A stretch of 58,605 nt of DNA from Asticcacaulis currens (GCF_028550395.1 NZ_JAQQKW010000015.1:1-58605), one strand, 5' to 3'; numbered from the stretch's first letter, positions 33,145-42,024 are shown. The notes: generated from the sequence alone by a model not told the origin. Numbers and translations are program-made.

Positions 33145-33459
33145 ATGTTCACGCTCCATCGAACTGAACGCTTCAAAAAATGGCTGAAGGGTCTGAAGGA
33201 CCACGCGGCCAAAGCGCGCATTGTCTTGCGGCTGGAACGTGTGGAAGGCGGCAATTTAGGCGATACCAAGTCGGTCGGTGGCGGTGTTTATGAATTACGC
33301 ATCCATACCGGCCCCGGCTATCGCGTCTATTATGCCCGCAGTGGAGAGGAGATAATCCTTCTCTTTTGTGGCGGCGACAAAAGCAGTCAGGATGCCGATA
33401 TTCTGGCGGCCAGGGCTTTGTGGGAGGATATTCAGAATGGAAAAAATCACCCCTTTTGA
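33145..33459 (+). CDS. RelE/HigB-superfamily toxin (type II)
   Basis: This protein of 104 residues contains FKKWLKGLKDHAAKARIVLRL, GVYELRIHTGPGYRVYYARS and IILLFCGGDKSSQ. These match the phage Gp49/HigB-like addiction-module killer family, which are ribosome-dependent mRNA interferases. Start ATG 33145 agrees with the family N-terminus (MFTLHRTERF). The antitoxin gene overlaps its end by 23 bases, so toxin comes first as in higBA. No mobile element surrounds the pair. Confidence 0.9.
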   Translation: MFTLHRTERFKKWLKGLKDHAAKARIVLRLERVEGGNLGDTKSVGGGVYELRIHTGPGYRVYYARSGEEIILLFCGGDKSSQDADILAARALWEDIQNGKNHPF

Positions 33460-33715
33460 TCCGGCTGAATTTCTGGATGATCCGGAAACCGCGCTGGCCT
33501 ATCTGGCGGCGGTATTCGAAGACGGTGATGCCGAAGAAATCCGCAAAGGTCTGAACAATGTGGCCCGCGCGCATGGCATAACCGACCTGTCGCGCGAAAC
33601 CGGCCTGTCGCGTGAGGCGCTGTACAAGGCGCTGGGCCCATCGGGGAATCCGACGCTGACGACCCTGCTGGCAGTGACCAAGGCGCTCGGTATCCGACTG
33701 TCGGTCGCGGCCTGA
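33437..33715 (+). CDS. HigA-like antitoxin with XRE-type helix-turn-helix
   Basis: This protein of 92 residues has an acidic N-terminus (MEKITPFDPAEFLDDPET) and a DNA-binding half: GITDLSRETGLSREALYKAL then NPTLTTLLAVTKALGIRLSV. This is the addiction-module antidote family that pairs with Gp49/HigB-like toxins. GGGAGG at 33422-33427 serves the ATG at 33437 inside the toxin frame. It probably neutralises the toxin and represses the promoter at 33048-33087. Confidence 0.92.
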   Translation: MEKITPFDPAEFLDDPETALAYLAAVFEDGDAEEIRKGLNNVARAHGITDLSRETGLSREALYKALGPSGNPTLTTLLAVTKALGIRLSVAA

Positions 33716-33788
33716 GGCGGTTACCTTTTCCTCCCTGCTTGCGCGGGGGCGCGGAAAGACCGATATGCGGGGAGGAAAGCGAGGTCCT

Positions 33789-34484
33789 ATGTCCGTGTCC
33801 CCAAGCCCGATTACCGTCGATATCTGGTCCGATCTGATCTGCCCCTTCTGCTGGATCGGCAAGCGTCATTTTGAACAGGCGCTGGAAGGCTTTGCTGGCA
33901 AGGATCAGGTGACGGTGCGCCATCACGCCTTTCGTCTGGGGCCGGACGCGCCGGTCGCGCCCGTGGGGCAGATGCTGCAACAGAAATACGGCCTGACGGC
34001 GGCTCAGGCCGAGCAGAATCAGGCGCGGGTCGAGCAGATGGCGGCGGCGGCCGGGCTCCCTATGACGCTCGCAGGCACGTTTTACGGCGATACGCTGAAG
34101 GCACACCGGCTGGTGAAATTCGCGCAGGACAAGGGGCTGGGCGCACAGGCGGTTGAGCGACTGTACCGCGCCTATTTCGCCGAAACGCAGTCCCTTTTTG
34201 ATGAGGCGACACTTGTGGCGCTGGCCGTTGAGATCGGTCTGGATGCGGCGGAAGCCGAGGCCTTCCTGAAAACCGATCGCTATGCCGACACGGTGCAGGA
34301 GGAGCAGGAATTTATCACAATGCGCGGCGTGCAGGGGGTGCCGTTTTTTGTCATCAACGACCGCTATGCCGTGTCCGGCGCGCAGCCGGTAGCTGGCTTC
34401 ACGCAGGTGCTGAACCGCGCCTGGGACGACCTGCCGCCCGAGGTCAGGAGCGGTCCGACGTGCGACGATGGGGTGTGTCGCTGA
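33789..34484 (+). CDS. DsbA-family FrnE-like oxidoreductase
   Basis: This protein of 231 residues has the redox motif CPFC in WSDLICPFCWIGKRH, the helical insert typical of FrnE/2-hydroxychromene-2-carboxylate isomerase relatives, and the cis-proline region GVQGVPFFVIND. FrnE-type proteins are cytoplasmic thiol oxidoreductases or polyketide-linked isomerases. The lack of a signal peptide fits the cytoplasm. The C-terminus carries a second cysteine pair (PTCDDGVC). The start at ATG 33789 is preceded by GAGG. Confidence 0.87.
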   Translation: MSVSPSPITVDIWSDLICPFCWIGKRHFEQALEGFAGKDQVTVRHHAFRLGPDAPVAPVGQMLQQKYGLTAAQAEQNQARVEQMAAAAGLPMTLAGTFYGDTLKAHRLVKFAQDKGLGAQAVERLYRAYFAETQSLFDEATLVALAVEIGLDAAEAEAFLKTDRYADTVQEEQEFITMRGVQGVPFFVINDRYAVSGAQPVAGFTQVLNRAWDDLPPEVRSGPTCDDGVCR

Positions 34485-34576
34485 GCCAGCCCCGTCGCAC
34501 GCGAAGAGAAGGATTGGCCACGAAAAGCTTATAGCTGGTTTGTCTGCCCCCCTGCCTTGTGCGGAAGGTCTTAAGG

Positions 34577-34703
34577 TTTCCACAGATGGCCACAGATGCG
34601 GCCCGAAGGGCGAGCCTCACACAGATTGTAGAGGCTCACGGCTTCAGCTCTTGCACGGACCATCTGTGTGACCGCCTTTGGCGGTCATCTGTGTCATCTG
34701 TGG
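34577..34703. repeat. CACAGATG inverted-repeat element
   Basis: The 303-base gap 34485-34787 contains two CACAGATG units in direct order at 34581-34588 and 34591-34598. Their inverse CATCTGTG occurs at 34661-34668, 34686-34693 and 34695-34702. A perfect hairpin GACCGCC-TTT-GGCGGTC at 34670-34686 lies between the right-hand copies. The ends CCACAGATG and CATCTGTGG form terminal inverted repeats about 125 bp apart, like a small non-coding mobile element. The rest of the gap shows nothing recognisable. Confidence 0.65.
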
Positions 34704-34787
34704 TAAAATAAAACCATACAAAGGCGCGGATGGCGGGGCCGTAAAGACGTCGCACTCTTGCCCTCAACCGCAGCCGGTGAAAGGGAT

Positions 34788-35585
34788 TTACTTCACCAGT
34801 GCCTTCACCTTGGGGTCGGCCTTAACCCACAGATCAACCACCATCTGGCCGAAATAGTCAGAGCCCTTGGGGCCGAGGTGCGTATAGTCGAAAGCCTGGG
34901 CTGAGCCCTGCCCCTGAGAGGCGTCGGTGAATTTGGCAGGCACCGTGGTGCCGGTCGGGGCGGCCTCCAACACATTCTGCGGCACCGGCTGCCCGGCAAG
35001 GCTAAGCGATTCGACCGCCCCCATAGCCTGCACCTTCGCCTGCCCCTCGGCATAAAGGTCGATCAGGGTCGTGTTAGTGGTGCGCGCGATCAGGCGCGTC
35101 ACCTGCGCCCACGGCAGCAGATCGCTTTGCAACTTGCCATTCCTGAAATGGCGCTGCGTCAGGGGCGTGACCAGCACCGGCACCGCACCCGCCTTTTTCA
35201 CGTCCAGCACATAGCCGCGCATGTTCGGGCCGAACTCGGTTTCAATATTGGTGTGGCGTTCCGGCTTGGATGAGCCGTCATTATGCCCGAACTGGATCAG
35301 CACATAGGTTTTCGACGCCGTGCCGTCGTTCAGTTGCGCGAGGTTCTTGTCCCACAGGCCTTCGACGCGATAGCTCTTGGACGAACGCCCGCCGCGCGCC
35401 GCGTTGACGCAGACCACTTCGGGTTTGAACTGCGCGCAGAAGCCTTTGCCGTAGCCCGACTTGTCCGTCATGGTCGAGTCGCCGACCAGAATGACCCGAA
35501 CCGGGCGGGTATCGGCGGGTTTTTCTGCCGCCAGAACCGGCGTTGACAACAGTAAGGCAGCAGCGATCAGTGTGCGACGTAGCAT
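34788..35585 (-). CDS. SGNH hydrolase, rhamnogalacturonan-acetylesterase-like (CE12)
   Basis: This protein of 265 residues has a signal peptide ending in STPVLAAE. The SGNH blocks appear in order: GDSTMTD (nucleophile serine), GGRSSKSY, QFGHND and DYTHLGPKG (aspartate-histidine). This order and spacing match CE12 acetylesterases that remove acetyl groups from pectic rhamnogalacturonan or similar polymers. The start is ATG 35585 with AGAGGA upstream. It diverges from the Atm1-type exporter gene, and no pectin lyase is in the window. Confidence 0.88.
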   Translation of the reverse strand: MLRRTLIAAALLLSTPVLAAEKPADTRPVRVILVGDSTMTDKSGYGKGFCAQFKPEVVCVNAARGGRSSKSYRVEGLWDKNLAQLNDGTASKTYVLIQFGHNDGSSKPERHTNIETEFGPNMRGYVLDVKKAGAVPVLVTPLTQRHFRNGKLQSDLLPWAQVTRLIARTTNTTLIDLYAEGQAKVQAMGAVESLSLAGQPVPQNVLEAAPTGTTVPAKFTDASQGQGSAQAFDYTHLGPKGSDYFGQMVVDLWVKADPKVKALVK

Positions 35586-35759
35586 CGGGCGTCCTCTTAT
35601 CTTCTCCCCCCACGAAAAAGGGGACGTGTTGATTGTCTGTGAGCATATACGATCAGTTTTGATTGTAAAATAAATCTGGTCATTAGTTGGATTTTGTACC
35701 GGTCCGGACCTATATATGCGCAATCCTTTGCCGCACCGAAAATCGAGTCCCTTAGCCTG

Positions 35760-37625
35760 ATGAACGCGCCCGCCCCCATGCCCAAGCCGAAAGGCAAGGC
35801 CTCCGATACGCTCGCCTTCCTCAAACCCTATCTGTGGCCGGAGGGCCGGGCGGACCTTAAGGTGCAGGTGCTGTGGGCGCTGGCGGCCATGCTTGTGGGC
35901 AAGCTTCTGACCATCGCCACGCCCTTTGCCTATAAGTGGGCCACCAACGCCTTCACGCCGGGCGAGACGGGCGGCAAGACCGATCTTTTGACCCTGGTGC
36001 TGATCTCACCGGTGATCATGGTGCTGGCTTACGGCGTGGCGCGGATGATGTCACAGGTGTTCAACAATATCCGTGACGCCATGTTTGCCGGTGTGGGGCA
36101 GCACGCGGTGCGCGGCCTGTCCAATCGCGCCTTTAATCACCTGCACAATCTGTCGCTGCGCTTCCACCTGCAACGCCGCACGGGCGGCCTGTCGCGGGTG
36201 ATCGAGCGCGGCAAGATGGGCATTGAAACCATCATCCGCTTGACCATGATGGTCGGCATCCCGACGGTGGTGGAGTTTGTCCTGACCGCAGGCGCGCTGG
36301 GGTGGCAGTTTGACCTCATCTACGTGGCGGTCGTCGCCGTGACCGTCGTGGTCTATGTGTGGTTCTCCATCGTCGCCTCGAACATGCGTATCGCCATCCG
36401 CAAGGAGATGAACGAGGCGGACTCCGACTCGATGTCGAAGGCGGTGGATTCGCTGCTCAACTTTGAAACCGTCAAATATTTCGGCAACGAACAGCTTGAG
36501 CGCAGCCGCTATGACCGCGCCACCGCAGCCTATGAGAAGGCGGCGATCAAGACCTATACCTCTCTGGCCTGGCTCAATATCGGGCAGGCGGTGATCTTCT
36601 CGATCGGCATGACGATTGTGATGCTGATGTCGGCCTATGAGGTGATGAACGGCACCAAGTCGCTGGGCCACTTCGTGCTGGTCAACGCCTTCATGATGCA
36701 ACTGGCCATTCCGCTGAACTTCATCGGCACGCTGTACCGCGAAATCTCCACCGGCCTGATCGACATGGAAGCCATGTTCAAGCTGCTCGATGAACCGCAG
36801 GAGGTTGTCGATACGCCGGGCGCGCCGGACCTCAAGGTGGGGCAGGGGGCTGTGGCTTTCAAAGACGTGGTATTTTCCTATGACGCCGACCGCCCCATCC
36901 TCAAGGGCGTGTCGTTTGAGGTGCCGGCGGGTAAGACCGTAGCTATTGTCGGCCCGTCCGGTGCAGGTAAATCGACGATTTCGCGCCTGCTGTTCCGCTT
37001 CTATGACGTGAAGGGCGGTTCCATCGAAATCGACGGACAGGACATCCGCCACGTCAATCAGGCCTCGCTACGTCGCGCCATCGGAATGGTGCCGCAGGAC
37101 ACGGTGCTTTTTAACGACACCATCGCCTATAATATCGGCTATGGCCGCAACGGGGCCTCACGCGAAGAGGTCGAGGCCGCCGCCGAACAGGCCCAGATAT
37201 CGGCCTTCATCGCCTCCCTGCCGCAGGGCTATGATACCGAGGTGGGTGAACGCGGCCTCAAGTTGTCGGGCGGCGAAAAGCAGCGCGTGGCCATTGCGCG
37301 CACGCTGCTGAAATCGCCACCGATCCTGATCCTCGATGAAGCGACCTCGGCGCTCGATACCCATACGGAGCGCGAAATTCAGGCAGCGCTCGATGAGGTG
37401 TCACAGAACCGCACCACCCTCGTCATCGCGCACCGCCTTTCGACGGTTGTGGGGGCGGATGAGATTCTCGTCCTTAAGGATGGGCTGGTCGCCGAACGCG
37501 GCAACCACGCCGAACTGATGAAGCTCAAAGGTCTTTATTTTGGCATGTGGGAGCGCCAGAAGGCCGCCGACGCCGCCCGCGACCAGCTCGCCAAGGTGCT
37601 GGAAGCCGAGCTCCCGGCGGAGTAG
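35760..37625 (+). CDS. Atm1/HMT1-type ABC exporter (fused membrane and ATPase domains)
   Basis: The protein has about 621 residues. Six membrane helices lie within about 35-330. The ATPase has Walker A GPSGAGKST, signature LSGGEKQR, Walker B ILILDEATSA and switch histidine IAHRLST. Residues FETVKYFGNE and RTGGLSRVIERG are hallmarks of the Atm1/ABCB7 class, which exports glutathione-linked compounds and confers heavy-metal tolerance in alphaproteobacteria or supports iron-sulfur assembly in mitochondria. The start at ATG 35760 fits the family; the frame is open to 35694. Confidence 0.93.
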   Translation: MNAPAPMPKPKGKASDTLAFLKPYLWPEGRADLKVQVLWALAAMLVGKLLTIATPFAYKWATNAFTPGETGGKTDLLTLVLISPVIMVLAYGVARMMSQVFNNIRDAMFAGVGQHAVRGLSNRAFNHLHNLSLRFHLQRRTGGLSRVIERGKMGIETIIRLTMMVGIPTVVEFVLTAGALGWQFDLIYVAVVAVTVVVYVWFSIVASNMRIAIRKEMNEADSDSMSKAVDSLLNFETVKYFGNEQLERSRYDRATAAYEKAAIKTYTSLAWLNIGQAVIFSIGMTIVMLMSAYEVMNGTKSLGHFVLVNAFMMQLAIPLNFIGTLYREISTGLIDMEAMFKLLDEPQEVVDTPGAPDLKVGQGAVAFKDVVFSYDADRPILKGVSFEVPAGKTVAIVGPSGAGKSTISRLLFRFYDVKGGSIEIDGQDIRHVNQASLRRAIGMVPQDTVLFNDTIAYNIGYGRNGASREEVEAAAEQAQISAFIASLPQGYDTEVGERGLKLSGGEKQRVAIARTLLKSPPILILDEATSALDTHTEREIQAALDEVSQNRTTLVIAHRLSTVVGADEILVLKDGLVAERGNHAELMKLKGLYFGMWERQKAADAARDQLAKVLEAELPAE

Positions 37626-37645
37626 TCAGGCTCAAGACTAGGCGT

Positions 37646-38707
37646 TCACCCCACCATGTCGTCGCTCAGCGGTTCGCCGCTGACGATGTCGCGGGTCGCC
37701 GTCTTGCCCAGCACATCCCACAGGCGCACCGGCGGCAGTCCCCGCCCCGGACGCACGGAACGCACATTGGCCCTCGTGAAAGTCTCGCCCGCCTTCACGT
37801 CCGCTACCACATAGAGCGACCGGCGGAAGGGGCGCGAGGTGCGCTCTGAGCCCACCAGATCGTAATGGACGTGCCCCAGAGCCGCCCAGGCGTCCTTGCA
37901 GTCCTTCACAAGTGCCGTAAATTCAGCCGGTTCCAGGGAAAAGCCAGAGTCCGGGCCCCCATCGGCGCGCGCCAGCGTGAAGTGTTTTTCGATGACGCAG
38001 CCCCCCAGCGCGATGGACGCCACCGAGGCGGCTGTCCCGAACGTATGATCGCTGAGACCCGACGGGCAGCCGAACTTCGCCCCCAGATCGGGCACGACGC
38101 GCACATTGGCGTCGGCGATACGGGCCGGGTATTCGCTGACGCAATGCAGCAACACGATCTCGCCCGTGCCGTATTGGCGCGCGGTGGCCACGGCGGCTTC
38201 GATTTCGCTCAGATTGGCCATGCCCGTGGACATCACCAGCGGCTTACCCTTCGCGGCGGCATAGGCGACCAGCGGCAGGTCAATCAGCTCGAACGAGGCG
38301 ATCTTGAACGCAGGGGCGCCCAGGGCGTCGAGAAAGTCCACCGCGGTCTCGTCAAAGGGGGACGAAAACATCGTCACCCCGCGTTTGGCGGCCCGCTCGA
38401 ACAGCGCGGCGTGCCAGTCCCACGGTGTATGCGCCTCATCATAGAGGTCGTGCAGGGTGCGCCCGTCCCACAGCCCGCCCGTAATGCGAAACTCCGGGCG
38501 GTCGGATTTCAGGGTAATGGTGTCGGCCGTATAGGTCTGGAGCTTGATGGCGTCGCAGCCCGTATCGGCTGCGGCATCGACCAGAGCCAGCGCCCGGTCG
38601 AGCGAACCGTTATGGTTCCCCGACAGTTCGCAGATGATGTAGGGACTATGGGCCGCGCCGATTTTCCGTCCGGCGATGCTGATTTCGGGAGCGATTTTTG
38701 GGGTCAT
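37646..38707 (-). CDS. pseI: Pseudaminic acid synthase (NeuB family)
   Basis: The enzyme has 353 residues. The NeuB domain has ICELSGNHNGSLDRAL, CDAIKLQTYTADT, FSSPFDETAVDFL and VIEKHFTLARADGGPDSGFS. The C-terminal SAF (antifreeze-like) domain has SLYVVADVKAGE and PGRGLPP. It condenses an acetylated 6-deoxy-AltdiNAc with phosphoenolpyruvate to give pseudaminic acid. The SGNHNG form supports PseI over sialic acid synthase. It is the last gene of wecG-type, pseB, pseC, pseI in transcription order, separated from pseC by a 232-base gap holding a palindromic element. In Caulobacter the same step (NeuB) serves flagellin glycosylation. Confidence 0.92.
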   Translation of the reverse strand: MTPKIAPEISIAGRKIGAAHSPYIICELSGNHNGSLDRALALVDAAADTGCDAIKLQTYTADTITLKSDRPEFRITGGLWDGRTLHDLYDEAHTPWDWHAALFERAAKRGVTMFSSPFDETAVDFLDALGAPAFKIASFELIDLPLVAYAAAKGKPLVMSTGMANLSEIEAAVATARQYGTGEIVLLHCVSEYPARIADANVRVVPDLGAKFGCPSGLSDHTFGTAASVASIALGGCVIEKHFTLARADGGPDSGFSLEPAEFTALVKDCKDAWAALGHVHYDLVGSERTSRPFRRSLYVVADVKAGETFTRANVRSVRPGRGLPPVRLWDVLGKTATRDIVSGEPLSDDMVG

Positions 38708-38722
38708 GACTCTCCCTTCATA

Positions 38723-38926
38723 CCTCCCCAGCTTGCTGGGGAGGGGGACCGCACGACGCGCGTATCGCCAGATGCGGTGGTGGGGGGGCTTTCAACTGGA
38801 TGCCGGGCAGCCAATTTCAGGTATGGCGAGCCCACCTCCGTCTGCGAAACCCCAAGTTTCGGATCCCATCGCTTGCGAAAGCTATACTCTCGCTGCGCTA
38901 TACCCGCCAGCAAACTGGGGGAGTAT
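38723..38926. repeat. GC-rich palindromic element with two terminal hairpins, inside the pse cluster
   Basis: CCTCCCCAGC-TT-GCTGGGGAGG (38723-38744) is a perfect 10-bp palindrome. About 180 bases later an imperfect partner, ATACCCGCCAG to CTGGGGGAGTAT, ends near 38926. Between them lies GGTGGTGGGGGGGCTTTC, a segment resembling the inner part of other copies. The unit fills almost all of the gap between pseC and pseI. Confidence 0.7.
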
Positions 38927-38939
38927 GAAAAGAGGGTGC

Positions 38940-40139
38940 TCATCCCAGCACCTCTTTCAACGCCTCTATGACGCGCGCCGGATCGGCGTCGTCCATGTCG
39001 GGATAGAGCGGCAGCGACAGAGTCGAACGGTAGAACGCATCCGCGCCGGGTAGTTCGCGCGGGCTCAGTTGCCGTGTCTGCCAGTACGGCTGACGGTGCA
39101 CAGGGATATAATGCACCTGAGTACCGATGCCGCGTTTGCGCAAGGCCGCCATCACCTCGGCGCGGGTCTGGCCCGCTGCGGCAAAGTCAATGCGCGGTGC
39201 AAACAGGTGAAACACCGGATCATCGCCCGCCGCCGGGGGCATCCACGACACGGGCAAAGGGCTCTGAGCCAGCGCCGCCTGATAGGCCGCGACCAGCGCC
39301 TTGCGCCGTTCGATAAACCACGGCAGGCGCGTCAATTGCGCCACGCCCAGCGCACAGTTGATGTCGGGCAGGCGATAATTGTAGCCCAGACTCTGCATCT
39401 CATAGACCCAGGGGCCGGTATCGTCGCCATCGCCATAGCCCAGCCCTTCAAAACGGGCCGGATCGCGCTCGATCCCGTGGCTGCGCAACTGACGCAGACG
39501 CCGCGCCAGTTCAGGGTCGTTGGTGGTGATGGCCCCGCCTTCGCCAGTGGTCAGGGTCTTGACCGGATGGAAGGAGAAGTTGGCCATGTCTGACGCCGTA
39601 CAGGCCCCGATGGTGCCTTGCGGCCCCTTACTGCCCAGCGCGTGGCAGGCGTCTTCGATCACAAAGGCTCCGCGGTCGCGCGCCACAGCTGATATATGGC
39701 GGATATCGACGGGACGCCCGGCATAATGCACGGGGATAACCCCGGCAAAGCGCTGCGACGGGGCAATCAGGGACAGGGCCGCGTCGAACGTTTCATCGGT
39801 GATCAGGCCGGTTAAGGGGTCAACATCGGCAAAGATTACCTGCGCCCCGCAATAGGCGACACAATTCGCGGATGCCGCAAAGGTGATAGACGGCACGATG
39901 ACCACATCATCGGGCTTAAGGTCTTGCGTCAGAACACACAGATGCAGCGCCGCCGTGCCGTTCGAGACCACCACGGCCTCTTTGGCCCCGACCGTGGCCG
40001 CCAGTTCGCGCTCGAAGCGCTCAACCATCGGGCCGGTGGTCAGATAGTCGGCGCGCAGGGCCTCAACGACGGCCTCAATATCGCTGTCGGCTATCGACTG
40101 CCGCCCATAGGCCAGAAACGCGGCGGCCCCGGCTGTCAC
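38940..40139 (-). CDS. pseC: UDP-4-keto sugar aminotransferase of the pseudaminic acid pathway
   Basis: The enzyme has 399 residues in the DegT/DnrJ/EryC1 class. The PLP lysine is in FHPVKTLTTGEGG, preceded by the family motif SNGTAALHL and VIEDACHALGS. It converts the PseB product to UDP-4-amino-4,6-dideoxy-N-acetyl-AltNAc. It starts with GTG at 40139, and the pseB stop overlaps that codon by bases, showing translational coupling. The Caulobacter name for this step is FlmB. Confidence 0.92.
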   Translation of the reverse strand: MTAGAAAFLAYGRQSIADSDIEAVVEALRADYLTTGPMVERFERELAATVGAKEAVVVSNGTAALHLCVLTQDLKPDDVVIVPSITFAASANCVAYCGAQVIFADVDPLTGLITDETFDAALSLIAPSQRFAGVIPVHYAGRPVDIRHISAVARDRGAFVIEDACHALGSKGPQGTIGACTASDMANFSFHPVKTLTTGEGGAITTNDPELARRLRQLRSHGIERDPARFEGLGYGDGDDTGPWVYEMQSLGYNYRLPDINCALGVAQLTRLPWFIERRKALVAAYQAALAQSPLPVSWMPPAAGDDPVFHLFAPRIDFAAAGQTRAEVMAALRKRGIGTQVHYIPVHRQPYWQTRQLSPRELPGADAFYRSTLSLPLYPDMDDADPARVIEALKEVLG

Positions 40140-41182
40140 GCGAGATAGGCCTTCATCAGGCCGCGAATACCGTCGATATCGAGGCGTTCGGGGTTGATGT
40201 CACTGGAATAGGCAAAGCCTTCATCGACCTTGGTCGCGCCGGTGGTGGCTGCAGGTGTGCGGGCGTATTCGACAAATTCCGGCTCGATAAAGTAACGGTC
40301 TGGCAGTTCCCACGTCGAACGCGAATCGTCGGCTGAGATCATGATCTCGTGCAGCTTTTCGCCCGGACGGATGCCGATAACCTTATGTGTGGCCTGCGGC
40401 GCCATGGCGGTGGCCAGATCGCACACCGTCGTGGCCGGGATCTTGGGCACGAAGATTTCGCCGCCGCGTGTGGTTTCCAGACACGACAGGACGAAATCGA
40501 CGCCCTGATGCAGCGAGATCCAGAAGCGCGTCATGCGCATATCGGTAATGGGTAGCTCCGTTGCGCCCTGTTCGATCAGGCGATTGAAATAGGGCACGAC
40601 TGATCCGCGAGAGCCGACCACATTGCCGTACCGCACCACGCAGAAGCGCGTGCCGATGTCACCGGACAGGTTGTTGGCGGCCACAAAAATCTTGTCCGAG
40701 GCCAGCTTGGTCGCGCCATAGAGGTTGATCGGCGAACAGGCCTTATCGGTCGAAAGCGCCACGACGCGCTGCACGCGCTGTTGCAGGCAGGCCCACACGA
40801 CGTTTTCCGCGCCGTTGACATTGGTGGCGATACATTCGGAGGGATTATACTCGGCCGCCGGCACCTGTTTCAGCGCGGCGGCGTGGACCACCACATCGAC
40901 CCCGCGAAAGGCCAGCTCCAGACGCGGGCGATCACGCACATCGCCGAGGAAAAAGCGCAGCTTCGACAGCTTGTCCGCGTCATAGCGCTCTTCCAGCGCC
41001 TGACGCATCTCGTACTGCTTAAGCTCGTCGCGGGAGAAGATGATGACCTTGCGCGGGTCGTAACGGCTGAGCAGGGTATCCACCAGCTTACGCCCGAAGC
41101 TGCCCGTTCCGCCGGTGATCAGCACCACCTTACCCTTGACCGGGTCACTGCCGGGGGCAAAATCTCGCAAAAGCTCACTCAT
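40136..41182 (-). CDS. pseB: UDP-GlcNAc 4,6-dehydratase (inverting)
   Basis: This short-chain dehydrogenase-type enzyme of 348 residues has the NAD(P) motif LITGGTGSFGRKL, the opening FSRDELKQYEM characteristic of PseB/FlaA1, and a catalytic LYGATKLASDK (Tyr-x-x-x-Lys type). It removes water and inverts C5 of UDP-GlcNAc, the first step to pseudaminic acid; the Caulobacter name is FlmA. It lies 29 bases after the WecG-type gene and overlaps pseC, so the genes form one operon. PseG, PseH and PseF are not in this window. Confidence 0.93.
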   Translation of the reverse strand: MSELLRDFAPGSDPVKGKVVLITGGTGSFGRKLVDTLLSRYDPRKVIIFSRDELKQYEMRQALEERYDADKLSKLRFFLGDVRDRPRLELAFRGVDVVVHAAALKQVPAAEYNPSECIATNVNGAENVVWACLQQRVQRVVALSTDKACSPINLYGATKLASDKIFVAANNLSGDIGTRFCVVRYGNVVGSRGSVVPYFNRLIEQGATELPITDMRMTRFWISLHQGVDFVLSCLETTRGGEIFVPKIPATTVCDLATAMAPQATHKVIGIRPGEKLHEIMISADDSRSTWELPDRYFIEPEFVEYARTPAATTGATKVDEGFAYSSDINPERLDIDGIRGLMKAYLA

Positions 41183-41211
41183 GACACACCCTCACGCTGA
41201 CTCAGCGTCTC

Positions 41212-42024
41212 TTACGGATTGTGGCGCGGGCGGCTTTCATATTGGTTAACAGGGATGCGACGGCGACCGAACACATCGTCCAGCGCACAGGGGATCAGCG
41301 TCCACGGCTCGATGAAGTAGCGGCTGAACAGGCGGCGCGGTTCATGGACGAAGCGCACCAGCCATTCGATGCCGAACTGACCGGCCCAGCGCGGCGGTGC
41401 ATACATGACCCCCGCCTCATAGTCGAAGGCGGCCCCCACCGGCAGGATTGCGCAGCCGGGCAGGCGGTCCATATTATTGAGGATCCACAACTCCTGACGC
41501 GGCATCCCCATGCCGACCAGCAATACGTCGGGCCGATAGTCCGCAATATCCTTCAGCAAGGCCTCGTTTTCCGGTCCCCGGACGTCGAAATAACCACTGC
41601 GGACTTCGAGCTTCACCTTAGGATGGCGTCCGAGGATGGCTTGTTTGGACACCTCGTTATACTCCGGCGCACCACCGACGTGGAAAACGCGCCACCCTTC
41701 GTCTGCGGCGCGTGACCAGAAGTCTTCGCGGAAATCAAGATAGGTGCAGCGATTGGCCCGCGTCATGTCGTGACCGACAAGCTTGCCCCACATAATCAGC
41801 GGTACGGAATCAATCTCGATCAGATCGGCTTGCGCGTAAAAACGGCGCATTTCCGCGTGCTTGTGGAACAGATAAACACTGTGAAGATTGTGATTTGCGA
41901 CAATGGTTTGTCGCCCGCGCGTGCCAGCGATAAAATCCATCACCATCTCAGGGGTGACAACATCAAACTGCGTTCCCATTAAAGAGACGCGATTGACAGT
42001 TAGAAGGCGGCACGAGGTTTTCAT
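41212..42024 (-). CDS. WecG/TagA/CpsF-family glycosyltransferase (GT26)
   Basis: This protein of 270 residues contains IVANHNLHSVYLFHKH, LIEIDSVPLIMWGK, VFHVGGAPE and VGMGMPRQELWI, all standard for GT26 enzymes that transfer a sugar (such as N-acetylmannosaminuronic acid or N-acetylmannosamine) to a lipid-linked acceptor. It is first in the pse operon, so its product probably uses or accompanies pseudaminic acid in a surface glycan; the link is inference. ATG 42024 or ATG 41979 could be the start; neither has a clear ribosome site. Confidence 0.88.
   Translation of the reverse strand: MKTSCRLLTVNRVSLMGTQFDVVTPEMVMDFIAGTRGRQTIVANHNLHSVYLFHKHAEMRRFYAQADLIEIDSVPLIMWGKLVGHDMTRANRCTYLDFREDFWSRAADEGWRVFHVGGAPEYNEVSKQAILGRHPKVKLEVRSGYFDVRGPENEALLKDIADYRPDVLLVGMGMPRQELWILNNMDRLPGCAILPVGAAFDYEAGVMYAPPRWAGQFGIEWLVRFVHEPRRLFSRYFIEPWTLIPCALDDVFGRRRIPVNQYESRPRHNP

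Noticed and set aside
34485-34787. CRISPR-like array from repeated CACAGATG words
   Set aside because: The repeats are only 8 bases, in both orientations and irregularly spaced, with no cas genes.
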